11,002 bases of DNA from Bacillota bacterium (GTDB lineage Bacteria; Bacillota; UBA994). Positions 7,107-11,002 of the stretch are shown piece by piece; position 1 is the first letter of the stretch; each line of letters opens with the position of its first letter. Under the pieces are notes generated by a model. That model worked only from the letters and a program-made list of their open reading frames with translations, was not told the DNA's origin and searched no databases. The position numbers were made by a program, and so were the translations under genes. The stretch lies in NCBI GenBank assembly GCA_018725535.1, contig QLUS01000047.1, positions 1 to 11,002 on the forward strand, written 5' to 3'.

Positions 7107-8461
7107 AGTTCCTCTCCGTTTGTTCTGGAATAGAAGCCGTGAGCTTGGCTTGGCGGCCGCTTGGATTTGAAGCGGCTGCGTTCAGTGAAATTGACAAGTT
7201 CCCTTGTGCCGTACTTGCGCATCATTACCCGCAAATACCGAACCTTGGGGATATGACACAGTTCAAGGAGTGGCCTGATTATGAGTTCGACATCCTCGTT
7301 GGTGGAACTCCATGCCAGAGTTTCAGCGTTGCCGGACTGCGAAAAGGCCTGGCTGATCCACGTGGCAACCTCACACTCACCTTCCTCGCTATTGCAGAGC
7401 GCTGCCATCCCAGGTGGGTTGTCTGGGAAAATGTCCCCGGCGTATTGTCCAGCGGGCGAGGACGGGACTTTGGTGCCTTCCTCGGGGCGTTGGGTGAACT
7501 CGGGTATGGGTGGGCCTACCGAACCTTGGACGCTCAATACTTCGGAGTTCCACAGCGGCGCCGTCGTGTGTTCGTTATCGGATATTTTGGAGACTGGCGA
7601 CGTGCCGCAGCGGTTCTTTTTGAGCATCACAGCTTGCAGAGGCATCCTGCGCCGAGCCGAGAAGCGGGGGAAAGCTTTACCCACTCGGTTGCGTCTGGCT
7701 TTGGAGCAAGTGGCCGGGGCTTTGCCCGAGGCGGGAAACCAACAGGGCAGGACTGTGTAGTGGCTGCGAAAGGCCCCGACGGTAAAAAAGGCAAACCACA
7801 AGAACTAGCTCATGCCACTACTGCCCATCAAGCCAAGGGCGGAGACCCAACCACTGACAACTATGTAGTCCACTCCCTGCGCGCAGAAGATGGAACAGGT
7901 AGGGGGACACCACTTGTACCGATCGCATTCAATCATCAAGACAACTATGCCTTCCGTGCTTCCACAGAAGTAACCAATCCGCTACGAGCGAACCAGACTG
8001 AAGCGATCGCGATTCAAGCGGGTGCAAGCAAAGAGAACCCCGCTCACGGCCCGAGTGGTGCCGGCGTTCGTACTGATGGGCAGGCGTACACGCTTGAAGC
8101 AAGGGCGGAGGTGCAAGGAGTCGCGTTCATGCCTGCACGCTCCTTGGCAATTCGTGGGCGCGGCGGTATTCCGTCGGCTGAGCTGGGCGACGATAAAGCT
8201 AATGCGATTTTGACACCCAACGGAGGGAGAGCCGGCATCGGAGTTGGTGCCATTTTACGGGGTATGCAAGTGCGCCGACTTACTCCTACTGAATGTGCCC
8301 GCCTTCAAGGTTTCCCCGACAATTATTTGGACATCACCTATCGAGGCAAGCCCGCAGCAGATGGGCCTAAATACAAAGCGCTTGGCAACTCAATGGCCGT
8401 GCCGGTGGTCAGATGGCTTGGCGAGCGGCTTCAATTAACTGACTGGCTTTTTATGCCATAA
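7103..8461 (+). CDS. C5-cytosine DNA methyltransferase
   Basis: A 452-residue C5-cytosine methyltransferase with the usual motif order. Motif I is FLSVCSGIEAVSLAW (3-17, SAM site), motif IV GGTPCQSFSVAG with catalytic C71, motif VI VWENVPG (E109), motif VIII QRRRRVFVIGY (151-161), motif IX RRLTPTECARLQGFP (391-405) and motif X ALGNSMAVPVV (G428-N429). The segment between VIII and IX, about residues 165-385, is the target recognition domain and is Gly/Ala/Thr-rich, as in many phage enzymes. It methylates position 5 of cytosine in a short DNA site that cannot be read from the sequence. The GTG start at 7103 overlaps the previous stop (GTGA), with GGAG just upstream. It is the last protein gene of the plus-strand operon. 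No paired restriction enzyme is present. Confidence 0.92.
   Translation: MKFLSVCSGIEAVSLAWRPLGFEAAAFSEIDKFPCAVLAHHYPQIPNLGDMTQFKEWPDYEFDILVGGTPCQSFSVAGLRKGLADPRGNLTLTFLAIAERCHPRWVVWENVPGVLSSGRGRDFGAFLGALGELGYGWAYRTLDAQYFGVPQRRRRVFVIGYFGDWRRAAAVLFEHHSLQRHPAPSREAGESFTHSVASGFGASGRGFARGGKPTGQDCVVAAKGPDGKKGKPQELAHATTAHQAKGGDPTTDNYVVHSLRAEDGTGRGTPLVPIAFNHQDNYAFRASTEVTNPLRANQTEAIAIQAGASKENPAHGPSGAGVRTDGQAYTLEARAEVQGVAFMPARSLAIRGRGGIPSAELGDDKANAILTPNGGRAGIGVGAILRGMQVRRLTPTECARLQGFPDNYLDITYRGKPAADGPKYKALGNSMAVPVVRWLGERLQLTDWLFMP
7281..7760 (+). CDS. Possible nested ORF in the C5-methyltransferase gene, 159 residues
   Basis: An out-of-frame ATG-started ORF lies over methyltransferase motifs IV-VIII. 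AAGGAG (7265-7270) precedes the ATG with a 10-base spacer. The C-terminal part reads like an ordinary folded protein: CSLSDILETGDVPQRFFLS, then ACRGILRRAEKRGKALP. From memory, unverified, similar peptides are often annotated in phage genomes beside or inside this type of methyltransferase. This can arise passively because the overlapping frame is conserved. No enzymatic motif is visible, and I give no function. It is either a real dual-coding gene or a recurrent shadow ORF. Confidence 0.3.
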   Translation: MSSTSSLVELHARVSALPDCEKAWLIHVATSHSPSSLLQSAAIPGGLSGKMSPAYCPAGEDGTLVPSSGRWVNSGMGGPTEPWTLNTSEFHSGAVVCSLSDILETGDVPQRFFLSITACRGILRRAEKRGKALPTRLRLALEQVAGALPEAGNQQGRTV

Positions 8462-8511
8462 TAGAAGCGCCGGGTGGCTTAGTCCCTCGGCCCCTTCGGT
8501 GCGTTCCCCCT

Positions 8512-8535
8512 CCTCCGCGCGCCGGAGGGTCTTTT
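8512..8535 (+). terminator. Putative intrinsic terminator after the plus-strand operon
   Basis: CCTCCG (8512-8517) pairs perfectly with CGGAGG (8523-8528) around a 5-base loop, followed by GTCTTTT. The gap 8462-8536 holds no ORF and no promoter I can see. The T-run is short and ends one base from the tRNA, so it may be leaky or may serve in tRNA processing instead. Confidence 0.5.
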
Positions 8536-8536
8536 C

Positions 8537-8608
8537 GCCGCTCTAGCTCAAGGGTAGAGGCCCCGCCTTGTAAGCGGGGGGTTCGAGGTTCGAGTCCTCG
8601 GGGCGGCT
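8537..8608 (+). tRNA. tRNA-Thr, anticodon UGU
   Basis: A complete 72-base cloverleaf. The acceptor is GCCGCTC with GGGCGGC (one T-G wobble). The D stem GCTC/GAGG has a G-G mismatch at its base. The anticodon stem CCCGC/GCGGG is perfect, with loop CTTGTAA giving anticodon TGT at 8569-8571, which reads ACA. The T stem CGAGG/CCTCG is perfect, with loop TTCGAGT. The discriminator is T, as in other phage tRNA-Thr genes I recall, and CCA is not fully encoded (CCC follows). It would supply ACA decoding for phage genes in a GC-rich host. No promoter of its own is visible; it may be read from the operon through the weak hairpin and trimmed by host RNases. Confidence 0.9.
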
Positions 8609-8611
8609 CCC

Positions 8612-9433
8612 TTACTCCGCAGTGGGCGCTTCGATTATCAGCTTGCGCTCTTCACGCTCTTTGATTTTCTTGCGCTCTTCCTCGCACGACTTCTCAGTCA
8701 TATCAGACCGGGGGGACAAGAACTGGAAGGTTTGCTCGTTGAAGAACTCATGCACGCGCGTTGCAGGCGAAAAATATCCAAGGTGCGTAATGGGGCTCGA
8801 CCAGCCGGCGATCGCAATGCGTGAGGGAATGCCGATGTACTCGTAGTCCCCGGCTTGCCCGTCGGTAAACATGGCGCCGCCCGAGTTGCCAAAGATGATT
8901 TGCGCGTTGCTCATCCAGTACAGCTTCCCGTCGATCTCGTCCCCGAAGTGAGTAATGATCCCAGTAGTGAGCACGGGGTCGTGGAGTAGTGCGCAGCCGC
9001 AAGCTACGACGGGGCTCCCAATTTGAACAGCCTTTTCTTCGCCAGGCGGCATAAGTTGAGCCACGAACTCCGCGCGTTTGACCGTTCGGAGCTTAAGCAG
9101 CGCCATATCGTGATCCTTGTCGTAGGCCACGATCTCGGCGTCGCATGAGTAGTTCAGTGGACGGTTGCCATGCAGCACGTTCGACCAGTCGAAGAACTCC
9201 ACGACGACAAGCTGGCGCACTTCGCGCTTGCGCTCTCGCCCCACCTTGGAGTCCCATTCGTTCTTGACACTGATCGCGTCGTCGATGACATGGTGACAGG
9301 TCAGCGCGTAGGTGTGGAACGATCCATCATCGGCGGATTGAGAGTAAATGATCGTCCCGGAGCCGCCGGACTTCGAGGTTTTCACCCGCACTTGCGGGTA
9401 CAGTACTTGCGTATGCAGCTTGTTCAGATCCAT
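8612..9433 (-). CDS. Trypsin-like serine protease, apparently cytoplasmic
   Basis: A 273-residue protease of the trypsin/HtrA-like fold with a full catalytic triad. H48 lies in LTCHHVID, D109 in DKDHDMALLKL, and S184 in FGNSGGAMF; G182 and N183 fit the oxyanion-hole motif. The N-terminal SGGSGTIIYS is the usual first strand of the fold. There is no signal peptide, membrane segment or PDZ domain, and the C terminus is a charged helix (EEERKKIKEREERK). It probably acts in the infected cell or in the virion; processing of a phage structural or host protein is possible but unproven. I chose the ATG at 9433 because AAGGAGG lies 5 bases before it; a longer frame begins at 9493, but its extra 20 residues include that ribosome site. 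Its stop is 3 bases from the tRNA. Confidence 0.85.
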   Translation of the reverse strand: MDLNKLHTQVLYPQVRVKTSKSGGSGTIIYSQSADDGSFHTYALTCHHVIDDAISVKNEWDSKVGRERKREVRQLVVVEFFDWSNVLHGNRPLNYSCDAEIVAYDKDHDMALLKLRTVKRAEFVAQLMPPGEEKAVQIGSPVVACGCALLHDPVLTTGIITHFGDEIDGKLYWMSNAQIIFGNSGGAMFTDGQAGDYEYIGIPSRIAIAGWSSPITHLGYFSPATRVHEFFNEQTFQFLSPRSDMTEKSCEEERKKIKEREERKLIIEAPTAE

Positions 9434-9438
9434 TGAAT

Positions 9439-9445
9439 CCTCCTT
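9439..9445 (-). promoter_or_regulatory. Strong Shine-Dalgarno of the protease gene
   Basis: AAGGAGG on the minus strand with a 5-base spacer to ATG 9433. It sits in the 19-base gap after the preceding gene's stop and decides the protease start. Confidence 0.8.
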
Positions 9446-9452
9446 CGTTGAT

Positions 9453-9860
9453 TTATGACCCGCTCGCCCGCACAAGAACCGTGGTGAGGTCATTCACAGT
9501 CCCGCTTGCACTCACCCGCACGCCTTGTAACCCGCGTGCGTTCATGATGAACCAGCCGGTGCCCACGGGCTGAGAGGCGAGCGTCCCGCTTGCCGCGAGG
9601 ATCAAGCCCGCTGGCGTCGCTGTGACCGCGTTGGTGAGCATGACCCACCCGCCGTTCGGATGAAACTGCGCTTCGACTATGAAGGCGTCGAGCGCGTTGA
9701 CTCCCACGGTGAGCGCGACCGCGAGGTTCTGGATGATCCCGCCAAGGCTCATGGTGAGAAGTATGGTGTCGCCCGCGGCGGGGATGACTTGAGCGGCGGT
9801 GTTCTCCGCGCGAAAGAGCGGGCGGGATTGCGGGCCGGTAAGGCTTGAGACTTGTGACAT
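9453..9860 (-). CDS. Hypothetical phage protein, 135 residues
   Basis: Translated just before the protease on the same strand. The sequence is rich in Ala, Val, Leu, Thr and Gly, with alternating strand-like stretches such as TILLTMSLGGIIQNLAVALT (31-50) and VNDLTTVLVRAS at the end, and a Gln-Phe-His-Pro-Asn-Gly-Gly turn in the middle. This suggests a beta-rich fold, possibly a small structural or virion-associated protein, but I do not recognise the family. The hydrophobic parts are broken by Gly and Asn and do not make a clear membrane helix. The start ATG has GAGGA 8 bases upstream. It lies 27 bases after the Rz stop and 19 before the protease start, so it is part of the late minus-strand unit. 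Confidence 0.7.
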   Translation of the reverse strand: MSQVSSLTGPQSRPLFRAENTAAQVIPAAGDTILLTMSLGGIIQNLAVALTVGVNALDAFIVEAQFHPNGGWVMLTNAVTATPAGLILAASGTLASQPVGTGWFIMNARGLQGVRVSASGTVNDLTTVLVRASGS

Positions 9861-9887
9861 GATCTGTTCCTCGGGTGTTAAGTATGG

Positions 9888-10349
9888 TTACTGCTGTGCC
9901 CAGCGCCGCGCCGTATCCAAGTCTATTCGAGCGCGATCGCCTTCTTCAAGGAGTCTCGCAACTCCCTCATCAAATCTTCGTAGCGCTGACTCAAGCTCGG
10001 CGCGCTTGAGGGTAATTCCATCAGGACTTGTGGCACCGGCGGGGGCGGGGGGAAGGAAACCGCTACCGGTACGGGCGTCGCGCAGGCGTTTAATATCAGC
10101 GCGCAGAGCGTTGGAAGTGCGTAGGTTCTCAGCATCAGCTCTCTCCTTGGCTTTTAAGTTGGCCGCGGTGGCGCGGGCAGACTCTTTCGCTGCGGCCTCT
10201 CCCGCGTTCTTCACTTGGGTCTTGAATGCGGCGTACTCAATCTTCACCGACTTCAACCGCGCGCTTTGCAACCAGACGGCACCCAAGAGCGCGAGGCTGA
10301 TAGCACCAGCGCCGAGCGCGGCCTTGGCCATTAGGGTGAGTTGAATCAC
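9888..10349 (-). CDS. Rz: Rz-like inner-membrane spanin (i-spanin)
   Basis: A 153-residue protein with one N-terminal membrane helix (about residues 10-27, LGAGAISLALLGAVW) followed by a long charged Ala/Lys/Glu/Arg-rich stretch typical of the periplasmic coiled coil of Rz proteins. Together with Rz1 it joins inner and outer membranes and breaks the outer membrane in the last step of Gram-negative lysis. I chose GTG 10349, which overlaps the endolysin stop by 4 bases (GTGA) and has GGGGAA upstream; GTG 10367 and ATG 10331 are alternatives. A Pro/Gly break (GFLPPAPAGATSP) interrupts the coil where the Rz1 frame has its proline run. Rz1 lies entirely inside it, as in phage lambda. Confidence 0.85.
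   Translation of the reverse strand: MIQLTLMAKAALGAGAISLALLGAVWLQSARLKSVKIEYAAFKTQVKNAGEAAAKESARATAANLKAKERADAENLRTSNALRADIKRLRDARTGSGFLPPAPAGATSPDGITLKRAELESALRRFDEGVARLLEEGDRARIDLDTARRWAQQ
9923..10135 (-). CDS. Rz1: Rz1-like outer-membrane lipoprotein spanin, nested in Rz
   Basis: A 70-residue protein read in another frame fully inside Rz. It has a short signal peptide, MLRTYALPTLCALILNAC, with a lipobox LNAC and lipidation at C18. The mature part is about 53 residues and begins with a proline-rich segment (SFPPPPPVP), then a helical charged tail (SQRYEDLMRELRDSLKKAI). This is the usual o-spanin design: anchored in the outer membrane and pairing with Rz in the periplasm. AAGGAGA (10142-10148, minus strand) lies 6 bases before the ATG, so it has its own ribosome site. 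It overlaps about residues 72-142 of Rz. Confidence 0.88.
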   Translation of the reverse strand: MLRTYALPTLCALILNACATPVPVAVSFPPPPPVPQVLMELPSSAPSLSQRYEDLMRELRDSLKKAIALE

Positions 10350-10816
10350 GATAAGTTCCCCAGGCACAACTGCCGCTCGGCCTCACGGCGGTTCACAAGC
10401 CCTTGTACTACACGCCCACCCGCCTTGTTCCACATGAGGAATGCGTCACACGCTCCTATGTAGTCTTCGGCGTTGAAACGGCGAACAACCGTCGAGTTGC
10501 AAAACGCAGTTGCACCGATATTGTATGAAAGTTGCACCGCCGCATCATATTCGTGCTGGTAGAGCGGGACTGTAATGCAACGAACAAGCGCAGCTTCAAA
10601 CTTGTTCACATCCTTCAGAGCGCGCACGAGGGCACGCGGGGGCGTAATCTTGTCCCCCATACGAACACCTTCGGTCGTGCCGAACCCGATAGTAGGCACG
10701 TCGCCTGGAATAGGGATGACTGCTCGGTCCGTATACCCTTCATGTAGCGTCAGGCCAACGAACCCCGCAGCACTAAGAGCAAGAACGGAGGCAGCGAGCC
10801 GGATCTTAATCGTCAT
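10346..10816 (-). CDS. GH24 phage endolysin (T4-lysozyme type) with SAR-like N terminus
   Basis: A 156-residue muramidase that cuts the glycan chain of peptidoglycan. Catalytic E26 sits in LHEGYTD, followed by PGDVPTIGFGTT, where D39 and the Thr residues take the place of the usual Asp-Thr pair. Further family text is QHEYDAAVQLSYNIGATAF and NRREAERQLC. Residues 7-24 (LAASVLALSAAGFVGLTL) are a weakly hydrophobic Ala/Ser/Gly-rich helix running straight into the catalytic Glu, as in signal-arrest-release endolysins that are exported by Sec and activated when released from the membrane. Four cysteines are present and could form disulphides. I chose ATG 10816 because GGAGA lies 7 bases before it; an upstream in-frame start at 10897 would put an unlike, basic leader before the membrane helix. 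It overlaps the holin end by 11 bases and Rz by 4. Confidence 0.88.
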   Translation of the reverse strand: MTIKIRLAASVLALSAAGFVGLTLHEGYTDRAVIPIPGDVPTIGFGTTEGVRMGDKITPPRALVRALKDVNKFEAALVRCITVPLYQHEYDAAVQLSYNIGATAFCNSTVVRRFNAEDYIGACDAFLMWNKAGGRVVQGLVNRREAERQLCLGNLS

Positions 10817-11002
10817 CGTCTTGTCTCCGGCGAAGTCGCTTGACCCAGCCGCGCATCTCACAGAGCGGGCGAACGAACTTCTTCCATAGCCAATCACAGA
10901 TCAGGAGCAAGGTGTAAAACGCGGCCAGCATTGCTGCGAAGTCCGCCCATGAGGTTATGGCGACGGCGGCCCACGCGGTTGCTACCTTCAGTGCAGGAGC
11001 CG
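10806..11002 (-). CDS. Putative holin, 3' part only
   Basis: The last 64 residues of a small membrane protein that runs off the right edge of the window. The visible part begins KVATAWAAVAITSWADFAAM and continues LAAFYTLLLICDWLWKKF, giving one or two membrane helices (about residues 5-20 and 23-38). It ends in a basic tail (MRGWVKRLRRRQ) and four Asp residues. A hydrophobic core with a basic tail, lying directly upstream of an endolysin and overlapping it by 11 bases, is the usual holin arrangement. It would form the membrane lesions that time lysis, or depolarise the membrane to release a SAR endolysin (pinholin). The holin class cannot be set without the missing N terminus. Confidence 0.7.
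   Translation of the reverse strand, partial: APALKVATAWAAVAITSWADFAAMLAAFYTLLLICDWLWKKFVRPLCEMRGWVKRLRRRQDDDD

Noticed and set aside
7052..7801. 249-residue antisense ORF across the C5-methyltransferase gene
   Set aside because: It opposes a clearly coding gene, crosses a gene junction, has no recognisable motif and no good ribosome site.
8537..8608. tRNA as a phage attachment site
   Set aside because: A whole tRNA is present, but no integrase, excisionase or core repeat is visible in the window.
9799..10344. 181-residue plus-strand ORF opposite Rz and Rz1
   Set aside because: Ser/Ala/Arg-rich text typical of an antisense shadow; the minus strand already encodes two recognisable spanins here.
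1..11002. CRISPR array, insertion sequence or sigma-70 promoters
   Set aside because: No regularly spaced repeats, transposase or terminal inverted repeats were seen, and no convincing -35/-10 pair could be supported by eye.

Overview
The window looks like part of a tailed-phage (or prophage) genome whose host is probably a proteobacterium, most likely of the Burkholderiales or Xanthomonadales type. The gene families point that way: a fused primase-helicase, a cluster of phage DNA methyltransferases, an XF1762-like protein, a phage-style tRNA-Thr, and a holin / SAR-type endolysin / nested Rz-Rz1 lysis cassette. The host call is inference from how these proteins read, not from any database search.

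Left part (1-8461, plus strand) is one tightly packed operon for replication and DNA modification. In order: the end of an Ala/Pro-rich protein of unknown role, a small helix-turn-helix protein, an XF1762-type GNAT-like protein, a 930-residue primase-helicase, two beta-class amino-methyltransferases and one C5-cytosine methyltransferase. All six junctions overlap by exactly 4 bases, using ATG, GTG or TTG starts, so translation is probably coupled along the whole chain. With three methyltransferases and a possible Mom-like base modifier, the phage can probably mark its own DNA heavily, presumably against host restriction.

The most unusual part is the second amino-methyltransferase gene. About 146 codons, with a duplicated CTVK..AL-coding boundary, interrupt it just before the conserved H.TVKPTALM segment. 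This insert encodes a complete HNH endonuclease in another frame, with its own Shine-Dalgarno and GTG start, yet the methyltransferase frame stays open through the insert and rejoins in register. The next gene (C5 methyltransferase) carries a second out-of-frame ORF of 159 codons preceded by AAGGAG. With Rz1 inside Rz there are three nested ORF pairs within about 4 kb.

Middle (8462-8611): a short gap between convergent gene sets holds a hairpin with a T-run and, directly after it, a tRNA-Thr(UGU) on the plus strand.

Right part (8612-11002, minus strand) reads leftward from the window edge: partial holin, GH24 endolysin with a signal-arrest-release-like N terminus, i-spanin (Rz) with the o-spanin lipoprotein (Rz1) nested inside, a 135-residue protein I do not recognise, and a trypsin-like serine protease with a visible His-Asp-Ser triad. 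I could not recognise a convincing sigma-70 promoter on either strand; the promoters of both transcription units probably lie outside the window or are phage-specific.
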